Part shown: positions 9,306-17,364 of the stretch, piece by piece | Position numbering within the stretch: position 1 is the first letter of the stretch | Layout: each line of letters starts with the position of its first letter | DNA from: UBA6136 sp041178325 | GTDB lineage: Bacteria > Pseudomonadota > Gammaproteobacteria > Methylococcales > Methylococcaceae | Assembly (NCBI GenBank): GCA_041178325.1 | Contig: JBEGVN010000017.1 | Location: forward strand, 89,446-153,445 | Direction of reading: 5' to 3' | DNA length: 64,000 nt | Made by a program: the position numbers and the translations under genes | Notes under the pieces: model-generated | Databases searched by the model: none | Seen by the model: only the letters and a program-made list of their open reading frames with translations | What the model was told of the DNA's origin: nothing

Positions 9306-11312
9306 ATGTGCGGATTTACCGGATTTCTCGACCGAAAGCATGCCCTTAACACGGAGGAGGCCCGACCGATCCTCGAAGCAATGAACCGGAAGCTTCTTAA
9401 CCGCGGGCCGGATGACGATGGGGTTTGGATTGACGCCAATCAGGGCATTGGTCTAGCTCACCGACGGCTTTCCATCCTTGATCTCTCGGCTGCCGGCCAT
9501 CAGCCCATGGCCTCGCAAAGCCAACGTTATGTTCTGGTCTTCAATGGCGAAATATATAACCATCTCGAAATTCGCCGGGACATCGAACAACATGGACCTG
9601 CCCCTATTCATCCGCTTGCGGATCCAGGAACGTCCGTGGAACCCCCCTCTAACGCACGCTGGCGTGGCCACTCCGACACCGAGACCCTACTTGCTGCGAT
9701 CGAAGTTTTTGGCGTCGGGGAAGCCCTCTCTCGAAGCCGGGGTATGTTTGCCTTTGCTCTCTGGGACCGGCACGACCGCCTTCTTTACCTTGCCCGGGAT
9801 CGAATGGGGGAAAAGCCGCTCTATTATGGATGGCAGGGGGATAGCTTCCTCTTTGGCTCGGAACTCAAAGCGCTGGAAGCCCACCCCGATTTTCGTGCAG
9901 ACATCGATCGCAATGCCCTCTCCGAGTTACTCCGCTTGGGCTACATCCCGGGGCCGGGAAGCATTTACAACCAGATTCACAAGCTGCCACCCGGCACCTA
10001 CCTCGCGATCGGCATTCATCGACCCGAAGCACGCCCAGTCAGATACTGGTCTGCCGCCGATGCCGCACTGAGAGGTCAAATGTCACCTTTTATCGGTGAC
10101 GAATCGGCGGCCATTTCACATCTCGACGGCCTTCTCAGAGACGCGGTTGCGAGCCAAATGGTCGCCGACGTTCCCCTCGGGGCCTTCCTATCGGGAGGCA
10201 TTGACTCAAGCCTGGTCACCGCTCTAATGCAGGCCCAGTCGAATAAGCCGATCCAAACCTTCAGCATTGGCTTTGAGGAAGAGGAATACAACGAGGCGCC
10301 TTTTGCCAAGGCGATTGCCCAACATCTTGGAACGCATCACGTTGAGCTGGTTGTGGGGCCAGAGGCGGCACTGGCCGTGATCCCAAATCTCCCCACCCTC
10401 TACGATGAGCCCTTTGCAGATGTTTCGCAGATCCCCACTCACCTGGTCTCCCGGCTGGCTCGAGAGAGCGTCAAGGTGGCCCTGACCGGGGATGGCGGGG
10501 ATGAGCTTTTCGGCGGCTACAACCGTCACTTCTGGACGATGCAGCTTTGGAACCGGATGCGCTTCATGCCTAAGGGCTTACGTCGACAAGTCGCCAACCT
10601 GCTCACCCTCGTCCCACCCCACCTTTGGGACAGCACGTTCAGAGCTTTGGGCTTTGCCTTGCCTGAGAACTTAAGATATCGGAGTCCCGGAGACAAGCTT
10701 CACAAGATCTCACGGATCCTCGGCGCATCCCGCCCCGAGGATATCTATTTTGATCTGATTGCACATACCAAGGATCAGAACCGACTGGTGGTTGGCAGCC
10801 AACCCGCCCAGAATGCACTGACCGACACTTCGCGCTGGCCTGCGCTGCGTGAAATCGAACATCGGATCATGTATCTCGACTCGACCACCTATCTGCCCGA
10901 TGACATCCTGACCAAACTGGATCGGGCTGCCATGGGTGTGAGCCTTGAGGGGCGAGTTCCTCTCCTCGATCACCGGGTTGTCGAATTTGCCTGGAAGCTG
11001 CCGCTGACAATGAAGATTCGTAATGGTCAGGGGAAGTACGCGCTAAGGCAGGTCTTGTCACGCTATGTACCAGAGACGCTCACCGAACGCCCCAAGATGG
11101 GCTTTGGCGTTCCGATTGATCGCTGGCTGAGAGAACCCTTGAGAGAATGGAGCGAAACCTTGATTCAGCCTGATCGACTGAAATCTGAGGGTTTCTTCCA
11201 TTCCAAACGCGTCCAGCATTTGTGGAAACAGCATCTCAGTGGACGAAGAAATCATGCGTCCTTACTGTGGAGCATTTTGATGTTCCAATCTTGGCTGGAA
11301 TCACGGCGCTAG
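9306..11312 (+). CDS. asnB: Glutamine-hydrolysing asparagine synthetase-like amidotransferase
   Basis: 668 residues starting MCGFTGFLD, so Cys2 becomes the N-terminal nucleophile of the class II glutaminase domain (residues 1 to about 220). The synthetase domain has FLSGGIDSSLVTALM, the ATP pyrophosphatase loop. The reading frame is open further upstream, but only the ATG at 9306 exposes the catalytic Cys. AsnB paralogues inside exopolysaccharide clusters are common and probably amidate a sugar carboxylate rather than aspartate. With an acid-sugar dehydrogenase in the same locus, amidation of a uronic acid is plausible inference. It starts 23 bases after the GT4 stop. Confidence 0.9.
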   Translation: MCGFTGFLDRKHALNTEEARPILEAMNRKLLNRGPDDDGVWIDANQGIGLAHRRLSILDLSAAGHQPMASQSQRYVLVFNGEIYNHLEIRRDIEQHGPAPIHPLADPGTSVEPPSNARWRGHSDTETLLAAIEVFGVGEALSRSRGMFAFALWDRHDRLLYLARDRMGEKPLYYGWQGDSFLFGSELKALEAHPDFRADIDRNALSELLRLGYIPGPGSIYNQIHKLPPGTYLAIGIHRPEARPVRYWSAADAALRGQMSPFIGDESAAISHLDGLLRDAVASQMVADVPLGAFLSGGIDSSLVTALMQAQSNKPIQTFSIGFEEEEYNEAPFAKAIAQHLGTHHVELVVGPEAALAVIPNLPTLYDEPFADVSQIPTHLVSRLARESVKVALTGDGGDELFGGYNRHFWTMQLWNRMRFMPKGLRRQVANLLTLVPPHLWDSTFRALGFALPENLRYRSPGDKLHKISRILGASRPEDIYFDLIAHTKDQNRLVVGSQPAQNALTDTSRWPALREIEHRIMYLDSTTYLPDDILTKLDRAAMGVSLEGRVPLLDHRVVEFAWKLPLTMKIRNGQGKYALRQVLSRYVPETLTERPKMGFGVPIDRWLREPLREWSETLIQPDRLKSEGFFHSKRVQHLWKQHLSGRRNHASLLWSILMFQSWLESRR

Positions 11313-11315
11313 CAC

Positions 11316-12455
11316 ATGAGTCCAAATTCCATGCGCCCAAAGCTCCTGTTTTTCGTCACCGAAGACTGGTATTTCTGTTCGCATCGCCTGCCTTTAGCCA
11401 TTGCAGCGCGTGATGCGGGTTTTGAGGTTTCCGTTGCCACCCGTGTCAATGCCCATGCCGAGGCCATTTCTCGGGAAGGCATCCGCTTGATTCCTCTAAA
11501 ATTATCCCGGGGCGGCAAGAATCCCTTGCGGGAGTGGCGAACACTATGGGCGCTCTTTCGCATCCTGAGAAATGAAAAACCCGACATCTTGCACAATGTC
11601 GCAGTAAAGCCTGTTCTTTATGGAAGCCTCACTGCAAGGCTTGCAGGAACAAGCCGGGTGGTGAACGCGGTCGCAGGCCTTGGGCATCTTTTCGCCATTC
11701 AGGAACGTGCGAGCTTTCTTCGAAACGTGGTCAAACTGGCGTTTCGATTTCTCCTTCGCGGTCATGGCCGCGTGATTGTTCAGAATCCGGATGATCTTCA
11801 GCTGCTGGAATCCAGTGGTGCCATTCTCAAAGGTCAAGCCACCCTGATTCGGGGGTCGGGTGTCGATCTTTCGCGCTTCGCGCCGAGTCCCGAGCCACCC
11901 GGAACTCCAATTATCGTCTTTGCGGCACGGCTCCTCTGGGACAAGGGTGTTCAAGAATTTGTCGAAGCAGCGAAAAACCTGAAAAAAGAGGGCATTGAAG
12001 GGCGTTTTGTCATCGTTGGCGCACCGGATGATGAAAACCATGCCGCCATCCCGAGCGAACAACTCGCCGATTGGGCTGCTGAGGGCATGATCGAGTGCTG
12101 GGGTCATCGGACCGATATGGCTGAAATCCTTGCGGGTGCAATCCTTTTCTGCCTTCCGTCTTACTATGGTGAGGGCGTTCCCAAGGTGCTTCTTGAAGCT
12201 GCGGCCTCAGGCCGTCCGCTGATCACCACGGATATGCCCGGTTGCCGGGAGGTCGTCGAAGATGGCGTCAACGGTCTATTGGTCCAGCCCCGGGATATCG
12301 AAGGTCTCACCGTGGCCATCAAGCGGCTCCTGAGCGATTCCGCCCTGAGGGCCCGTATGGGGCAGGCCTCAAGGCAACGGGCCGAAGCTTTTTTTGGCAT
12401 AGAAGCCGTGACTGCACAGACGCTTGCGGTCTATGACGCCCTCCTCTCCGAATGA
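11316..12455 (+). CDS. Glycosyltransferase family 4
   Basis: 379 residues. PKLLFFVTEDWYFCSHRLPL at the N-terminus is typical of the WbpY/PelF-like GT4 group that often follows asnB in such loci. The C-terminal domain has YYGEGVPKVLLEAAASGRP followed by TTDMPGCREVVEDG, the donor-binding E-x7-E region. It probably adds a sugar to the repeat unit in the cytoplasm. It starts three bases after the asnB stop and overlaps the following sulfotransferase start by four bases (ATGA), so it belongs to the same transcript. Confidence 0.9.
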   Translation: MSPNSMRPKLLFFVTEDWYFCSHRLPLAIAARDAGFEVSVATRVNAHAEAISREGIRLIPLKLSRGGKNPLREWRTLWALFRILRNEKPDILHNVAVKPVLYGSLTARLAGTSRVVNAVAGLGHLFAIQERASFLRNVVKLAFRFLLRGHGRVIVQNPDDLQLLESSGAILKGQATLIRGSGVDLSRFAPSPEPPGTPIIVFAARLLWDKGVQEFVEAAKNLKKEGIEGRFVIVGAPDDENHAAIPSEQLADWAAEGMIECWGHRTDMAEILAGAILFCLPSYYGEGVPKVLLEAAASGRPLITTDMPGCREVVEDGVNGLLVQPRDIEGLTVAIKRLLSDSALRARMGQASRQRAEAFFGIEAVTAQTLAVYDALLSE

Positions 12456-13429
12456 ATGCGCATATTCAGGCGCCTGTCCTCACTTCCAATCCGCCGTCCA
12501 TGGGCACGGTCATCATCGCCGGCGCTCACAAGGCAGGCACGACATCGCTTTACGCGCTTTTAGCCCGCCACCGGGAGATCGCCATGAGCGTAGTCAAGGA
12601 GACCAATCGCTATTGCCCGGACCTCTGGCCGCTCCTGACTCATCTCAAGCGACTGACGTCAGAAGAAATCGGACAGTTACATAAAAAAGGGGAAACGTGC
12701 CACTTAGGCCTTATCCAAGATGAAGCGACTTACGCCCAACTATTCGCTTCCCGTCCAGGCCTTCGCTACAAGGGTGAAGCCAGCCCGTTTTATCTTCGCT
12801 CCACCCTCGCGGCCCAGGAAATTGTTCAACATCACCCCGATGCCCGCATCATTGTGGTTGTCAGAGATCCGATTGAGCGCCTGCTTTCGCACTATGCCAT
12901 GGAAATTCGGGACGCCCGCATCCCAGAACCTCTGGAACGTGCGATTCGAGACGAAGAGTTAGAAATGGAGCAAGGAAGAAAACCGCTGCATGGACTTTTG
13001 GATTCAGGCTGCTATGGCGAGGGACTTTCACGCTTTTATCAGCATTTTCCAGCCGATCAACTTCTGGTCATTGATCTTTGCGAGCTATCCAACCCCGAAG
13101 AAATTACTTCCCGAATCGCCACCTTTCTCGGCGTCGACCCCTCAGGCTTTTCCCGGGGGGTTCCGAATCAAAATGAATCCGTCTCCGCCAGAAACCCCCT
13201 CCTCAATCGCTTTTTGGCCCGATCAGGGCTCAAGAGCCTCGTTCGAGCCTGCGTACCTCAGCCCCTGATAGACAACCTGAAGCCCCTGTATTACCGGCCT
13301 GAGACTCGCAAACCGCCGATTGACGCGGAGCGCCACGCAAAGCTTGTGACCTATTATCGAAAGGACATACAGCAGCTTTTAGCGACCGTGGGCCCAAAAC
13401 CTTGGGATTGGCTGAAACACTACACCTGA
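12452..13429 (+). CDS. Sulfotransferase (PAPS-dependent)
   Basis: 325 residues. The PAPS 5'-phosphosulfate motif VIIAGAHKAGTTSLYALL is at about residues 20-37 and the 3'-phosphate motif VVVRDPIERLLSHYAME near residue 130. It is the last gene of the plus-strand glycan unit and overlaps the preceding glycosyltransferase. Similarity to the sulfotransferase at 1407 is limited to the motifs, so the two probably modify different positions or sugars. Substrate unknown. Confidence 0.87.
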   Translation: MNAHIQAPVLTSNPPSMGTVIIAGAHKAGTTSLYALLARHREIAMSVVKETNRYCPDLWPLLTHLKRLTSEEIGQLHKKGETCHLGLIQDEATYAQLFASRPGLRYKGEASPFYLRSTLAAQEIVQHHPDARIIVVVRDPIERLLSHYAMEIRDARIPEPLERAIRDEELEMEQGRKPLHGLLDSGCYGEGLSRFYQHFPADQLLVIDLCELSNPEEITSRIATFLGVDPSGFSRGVPNQNESVSARNPLLNRFLARSGLKSLVRACVPQPLIDNLKPLYYRPETRKPPIDAERHAKLVTYYRKDIQQLLATVGPKPWDWLKHYT

Positions 13430-13451
13430 AACACCCCAGGGAGAGAAGCTC

Positions 13452-14288
13452 ATGGCTCTAGAAGCGCGAAAAATCGAACAAACCCTGCCAGGTCGGGAAA
13501 CCCAAGACGGGGCCGGGGTTCGCTTGACTCGCATCATCGGGCAACCTCTTCAGCATCGCCTCGATCCCTTTTTGATGCTCGATTACTTTCGCAGCGATGA
13601 CCCCAACGACTACATTCGGGGTTTTCCTGAACATCCTCATCGAGGTTTTGAAACCCTCACGATATTGCTTCAGGGCCGAATGCGCCACCGCGATAATCGC
13701 GGCCATGAGGGCATCATTGAAGCCGGTGGCGCCCAATGGATGCTGGCAGGTCGGGGCATCATCCATTCAGAAATGCCGGAACAGGAGCAGGGTCAGCTCG
13801 AAGGATTCCAGCTTTGGATCAATCTTCCTGCCCGTGACAAGATGACAGAGCCCCAGTATCAGGATCTGGGCGCAAGCGACATTCCCGAACTCCGGATTGG
13901 CACCTCTCGCATTCGCGTGATCATGGGAAAATGCAAGGAAACAAAAGGCCCCATCCAGCGCCTTCAAACCGAACCAATGGTTCTCGACATCGCCATGAAC
14001 CAGGGCGAGCGACTCTCGCTTCCAATAAAAAACCGCCAGCGTGTGGCCCTTTTCGCCAACCAAGGCGACCTTCAAGTGGGCGGTAAGCCTTTGGCTCACC
14101 GCCATCTGGGTGTTCTTGATGATCAAGGCGAGATCGTTGCTATTGAAGCCATGTCGGATTGCCGGTTCCTCTTGATTGCAGGAACTCCACTGCACGAACC
14201 GATTGCCTCCTATGGCCCCTTCGTCATGAATAGCCCGGATGAGATTCACGTGGCCATTTCCGACTTTCAATCTGGTAAATTCGGCTGA
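13452..14288 (+). CDS. Pirin family protein
   Basis: 278 residues of bicupin fold. The N-terminal cupin carries the pirin metal ligands in GFPEHPHRGFETLTI and in RGIIHSEMPEQ (three His plus one Glu). Bacterial pirins such as YhaK and YhhW have quercetinase or redox-sensing activity in some cases, but the biological role here is open. A good ribosome site (GGGAGAG) precedes the ATG at 13452. It is 22 bases after the sulfotransferase, so it may be read from the same transcript although functionally unrelated. Confidence 0.88.
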   Translation: MALEARKIEQTLPGRETQDGAGVRLTRIIGQPLQHRLDPFLMLDYFRSDDPNDYIRGFPEHPHRGFETLTILLQGRMRHRDNRGHEGIIEAGGAQWMLAGRGIIHSEMPEQEQGQLEGFQLWINLPARDKMTEPQYQDLGASDIPELRIGTSRIRVIMGKCKETKGPIQRLQTEPMVLDIAMNQGERLSLPIKNRQRVALFANQGDLQVGGKPLAHRHLGVLDDQGEIVAIEAMSDCRFLLIAGTPLHEPIASYGPFVMNSPDEIHVAISDFQSGKFG

Positions 14289-14348
14289 TTATTCCCATCA
14301 GCGTTGAATTCCCTCTATCCAAGCGCAATGGCGCGTCATTAAAAGCTC

Positions 14349-14963
14349 ATGTCAGACCACTTCAACACCCTTGCCCAACAACTGGTTGATGCCGGACGCT
14401 TTATTGATCAGCGTGGCTGGGTCCCAGCGACCAGCGGCAACTTCTCGGCCCGATTGCCGGACGGCCAAATCGCCATCACTGTCTCAGGGCGGCATAAGGG
14501 TAGACTGACGATTGAGGACATCATGCCGATCGATGCCAATGGCCGCTCCCTCGATGGTCGGCGCGCCTCTGCGGAAACGCTCTTACATACGGCCATTTAC
14601 CGGCGTTACCCCCAAATCAACGCCGTACTGCACCCTCATTCTCCGGGAGCCACCCTTGTGTCGCGCCTTCACCGTGAGTCCTTGGTGCTCGAAAACTACG
14701 AACTTTTAAAGGCGTTTCCGGGGATCACAACGCATCAGACGCAAGTCACAATTCCGATCTTTTCAAATGATCAGGATATTGCAAGGCTCTCACACACCGT
14801 GGATCAGTGGATTGACCAACACGGTGACATCCATGGCTATATCATTGAAAGTCATGGTTTTTATACTTGGGGCGACAGCGTTGATGCCGCCCTTCGCCAT
14901 CTTGAAGCCCTCGAGTTTCTTTTTGAAATCGAGGCACGACTCCATGGAGCGTCTAAGTCATGA
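14349..14963 (+). CDS. mtnB: Methylthioribulose-1-phosphate dehydratase
   Basis: 204 residues of the class II aldolase fold. Visible markers are the substrate loop PATSGNFSARLPDG (about 22-35), the zinc-binding HPHSPGATL (about residue 97), and ESHGFYTWGD near residue 170, where the family places its third His. It removes water from methylthioribulose-1-phosphate in the methionine salvage pathway, in the cytoplasm. Followed by mtnD and mtnC with four-base overlaps, which secures the assignment. No mtnA, mtnP or mtnN lies in the window. Confidence 0.93.
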   Translation: MSDHFNTLAQQLVDAGRFIDQRGWVPATSGNFSARLPDGQIAITVSGRHKGRLTIEDIMPIDANGRSLDGRRASAETLLHTAIYRRYPQINAVLHPHSPGATLVSRLHRESLVLENYELLKAFPGITTHQTQVTIPIFSNDQDIARLSHTVDQWIDQHGDIHGYIIESHGFYTWGDSVDAALRHLEALEFLFEIEARLHGASKS

Positions 14964-15520
14964 GTCTTCTTACCGTTCATCCGGAAAATCACCCGGAACA
15001 ATTTCAGGTTTTTCGCGATCCTCAGGCGATCACCAAAGAACTTCAAGAAATCGGCGTTCAGTTCGAGCGCTGGGAAGCCTCCGCCTCCCTGCCGCCCGAT
15101 GCCGATCAGGAAAGCATTCTCAAAGCCTACAAGCCCTCTGTGGATCGGCTCATCCTTGAACACGGCTTTCAGTCATCCGATGTTATTCGCTTGAACCCCG
15201 ATCATCCCGAACGGTCCTCACTTCGTCAGAAGTTCCTGAATGAGCACGTTCATTCTGAATTCGAAGTGCGCTTTTTCGTCGAAGGCAAAGGCCTCTTTTT
15301 CCTTCACCCCTCGGACAAGGTCTATGCAGTTCTCTGCGAACGTGGCGATCTCATCAGCGTGCCTGATGGCGTGAAACACTGGTTCGACATGGGAGAGAAC
15401 CCTTCGTTTACCTGTATTCGCCTTTTCACCAACCCTGAAGGCTGGGTTGCTCAGTTCACCGGAGATCCGATTGCAGAGCGCTTTCCGACCCTCGATACCT
15501 TTCCCGGGACCGCTTCATGA
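14960..15520 (+). CDS. mtnD: Acireductone dioxygenase
   Basis: 186 residues of cupin fold. The metal centre is visible as NEHVHSEFEVRFFVEG (His-x-His-x4-Glu) plus the fourth ligand in VPDGVKHWFDMG. It cleaves acireductone to the ketoacid precursor of methionine when iron is bound; nickel gives a side reaction. The start overlaps mtnB (ATGA) and the stop overlaps mtnC (ATGA), so the three genes form one translation-coupled unit. Confidence 0.95.
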   Translation: MSLLTVHPENHPEQFQVFRDPQAITKELQEIGVQFERWEASASLPPDADQESILKAYKPSVDRLILEHGFQSSDVIRLNPDHPERSSLRQKFLNEHVHSEFEVRFFVEGKGLFFLHPSDKVYAVLCERGDLISVPDGVKHWFDMGENPSFTCIRLFTNPEGWVAQFTGDPIAERFPTLDTFPGTAS

Positions 15521-16200
15521 TTGAAGCCGTGCTCACTGACATAGAGGGGACCACCTCATCGATCTCCTTTGTTAAGGATGTTCTTTTTCCTTACGCCCGG
15601 GAACGCATGGCGACGTTCGTGACCCAGAACCAGCATGACCCTGAACTTCAAAAGGCGCTATCCGATGTCACAGCGCTGACAGGAGATGCACCGAATCTTG
15701 AGGCCTGCATCCGGCAATTGTGCCAATGGATCGACGAGGATCAAAAGGTCACACCACTCAAAGCGATTCAGGGATTAATCTGGGAGGCGGGTTACCAGCG
15801 AGGAGATTTCCACGGACACCTCTACCCCGATGCGTACGAAGGTCTTAAACGGTGGAGATCGCTCGGCATCCCTCTTTATGTTTTTTCATCCGGATCCATC
15901 AAAGCCCAGAAACTGCTCTTCGGTCACACCGAATACGGAGATCTGACACCCTGGTTCAAGGGCTATTTCGACACGACGACTGGACCCAAGCAGGAACCCT
16001 CCTCCTATGTCGCCATCGCCCAAAGCATTGGGCTTGCTCCCGCCCGGATCCTCTTTCTCTCTGATATCGAGGGAGAGCTTGACGCTGCAGCCTCAGCCGG
16101 TTTTTTAACCCGTCAGCTGGTGAGAGACTCTGCGACGCTGGCTTCAAAACGGCATAGCCAAGCGACAGACTTCGCCGAAATTCGGCTTTCCAAGGATTGA
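15517..16200 (+). CDS. mtnC: Acireductone synthase (enolase-phosphatase E1)
   Basis: 227 residues of the HAD superfamily. The nucleophile motif VLTDIEGTTSSISFVKDVLFP begins at about residue 5 (the family has DIEGTT instead of DxDGT). VFSSGSIKAQKLLFG is motif II, and LFLSDIEGELDAAASAG is the C-terminal acidic motif. It performs the enolisation and dephosphorylation steps between MtnB and MtnD. It is last in the mtnBDC unit; the 280 bases after it carry no obvious terminator. Confidence 0.95.
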   Translation: MIEAVLTDIEGTTSSISFVKDVLFPYARERMATFVTQNQHDPELQKALSDVTALTGDAPNLEACIRQLCQWIDEDQKVTPLKAIQGLIWEAGYQRGDFHGHLYPDAYEGLKRWRSLGIPLYVFSSGSIKAQKLLFGHTEYGDLTPWFKGYFDTTTGPKQEPSSYVAIAQSIGLAPARILFLSDIEGELDAAASAGFLTRQLVRDSATLASKRHSQATDFAEIRLSKD

Positions 16201-16280
16201 TTGTTTTATCTAAAGAAACACATTGTCGCCAATAATAAAATCTAACCGTAACTGACCGTAGCGGGGTTGGTGCGTCTTTT

Positions 16281-16299
16281 TTGGCACAGATAATGCTTA
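16281..16299 (+). promoter_or_regulatory. Candidate sigma-54 promoter (-24/-12)
   Basis: TTGGCAC followed by AGATAATGCTTA matches the RpoN consensus TTGGCACG-N4-TTGCW, with GG and GC separated by exactly ten bases as required. The -12 element is ATGC rather than TTGC, a tolerated deviation. It points toward the leader ORF at 16443 and the exported peptidase at 16490. It lies in the non-coding stretch 16201-16442; otherwise I see only a short direct repeat (ACCGTA) near 16244-16260 there. Confidence 0.4.
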
Positions 16300-16442
16300 A
16301 CAATTCATGACCGTTTGGGCTTGAACCCCAAGGTTAGGGTGGTTACAGTAGAGCCATCGTTGATGGGGACAGTAGAAGTTCCCGCCCTTGCATCTAGAAA
16401 TTCCCCGTTGGCCCAGAGGCCTTAAAAGCGGAGAATTCCTCG

Positions 16443-16493
16443 ATGCTCATGCGTAAACCCGCCGGCTACGGCCGTCTTAAGTATTGCCTATGA
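16443..16493 (+). CDS. Possible 16-residue leader peptide ORF
   Basis: A short frame ATG...TGA encoding MLMRKPAGYGRLKYCL. A good ribosome site, GGAG at 16430-16433, sits nine bases before the ATG. Its TGA overlaps the ATG of the following exported peptidase (ATGA at 16490). The peptidase ATG itself has no convincing ribosome site, so coupling from this leader is a sensible model. No homologue is known to me. It could also be fortuitous. Confidence 0.35.
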   Translation: MLMRKPAGYGRLKYCL

Positions 16494-17083
16494 GTTATCA
16501 CGCCAAGAATCCGTCTGGCCTTATTACCCCTCGTCATTCTTCCACCCTGAGCCGCCGTAGCTTTCTGGTTCGCTCGACTGCCGCCGCCGCTGGCGCACTC
16601 CTCCTCCCTGCCCGGGAGTCTGTGGCGAACATCCTCTCGACCGAAAGGACCCTGCGATTCCACAACGTCAACACGGACGAGGAACTAACGCTTCGGTGTT
16701 GCCCGGAACACGAGTACGACCGCGAGACGCGACTTCGGTTTAGCAGCCTGATGCGGGATCACCACGCTGACGAAGTCAGGGAAATGGATCCCGCCCTCAT
16801 CGACATCTTCTTTGCGCTTTCCGCAATTACCGGCTCAACCGGAACCTTCAAGATCCTGTCAGGTTACCGCTCACCGGAAACCAACAGCTGGCTTCGAAGC
16901 TACCACCGGGGTGTTGCTGAACACAGCATGCACATTGAAGGAAAGGCCGTGGATATTCGCATGGAGGACGTCAGCATTCGTCAAATCCGGGCCGCAGGCC
17001 TTGCGATGGCCATGGGCGGCGTCGGCTACTACCCCCGATCCAACTTTGTTCACCTCGATACCGGCATGATCCGGACTTGGTAA
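16490..17083 (+). CDS. Tat-exported MepK-like (DUF882, M15-type) murein endopeptidase
   Basis: 197 residues. The N-terminus has a twin-arginine signal, LSRRSFLVRSTAAAAGALLL, ending near residue 40. The mature part has the M15/DUF882 zinc-site motifs AEHSMHIEGKAVDIRM (His and Asp ligands) and GVGYYPRSNFVHLDTG (third His). E. coli MepK (YcbK) is the closest characterised type; it cleaves DAP-DAP crosslinks in periplasmic peptidoglycan. Close by at 17365 is a YcbB-type L,D-transpeptidase, the enzyme that makes such crosslinks, and the two are neighbours in E. coli as well. I start at ATG 16490, which overlaps the leader stop; an upstream TTG at 16484 is also open. Confidence 0.88.
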   Translation: MSYHAKNPSGLITPRHSSTLSRRSFLVRSTAAAAGALLLPARESVANILSTERTLRFHNVNTDEELTLRCCPEHEYDRETRLRFSSLMRDHHADEVREMDPALIDIFFALSAITGSTGTFKILSGYRSPETNSWLRSYHRGVAEHSMHIEGKAVDIRMEDVSIRQIRAAGLAMAMGGVGYYPRSNFVHLDTGMIRTW

Positions 17084-17117
17084 ACCCGCACTCACCGAGC
17101 TAACCCGGAACCCCGCA

Positions 17118-17327
17118 ATGCGAATCGATGAAGACGGCAACATGGAGCTTTCGGCAGAAGAAAACCAAAGCCTGATGGACCAACTGGAGATTCGGCCCCG
17201 CGACTATGACGATCCCCCTGTAGAAATCGAATGCGAGGGCGTTGAGGGCGGCGCCGCCAGCTTTCGGGCGACCAACACCAAGACAGGCAAGTCGGTCGTC
17301 TTAGTCTTCGACGTCGTCGAAGACTAA
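17118..17327 (+). CDS. Small acidic protein, unknown function
   Basis: 69 residues, strongly acidic (many Glu/Asp), no signal peptide or membrane segment. The ATG follows the MepK-like gene by 34 bases, so they are likely co-transcribed. I do not recognise the family. The last codons and stop lie inside a perfect 29-base palindrome (17300-17328). It may be a cytoplasmic partner or simply a small conserved protein; no function is claimed. Confidence 0.6.
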   Translation: MRIDEDGNMELSAEENQSLMDQLEIRPRDYDDPPVEIECEGVEGGAASFRATNTKTGKSVVLVFDVVED

Positions 17328-17328
17328 G
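17300..17328. terminator. Perfect inverted repeat between convergent genes
   Basis: Two 14-base arms around a single central base form a perfect palindrome that includes the end of the 69-residue gene. It lies 37 bases past the stop of the convergent L,D-transpeptidase gene. A T-tract is lacking on both sides, so if it terminates transcription it is not a textbook intrinsic terminator. It could also be a protein-binding site. Confidence 0.4.
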
Positions 17329-17364
17329 CCTTGGGATCACCCAGCCTGGGGCTCACCAAGACCT

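Noticed and set aside
16201..16442. Possible SAM riboswitch near the methionine-salvage genes
   Set aside because: The gap is downstream of mtnC, not upstream of mtnB, and no SAM-I/II core pattern is visible.
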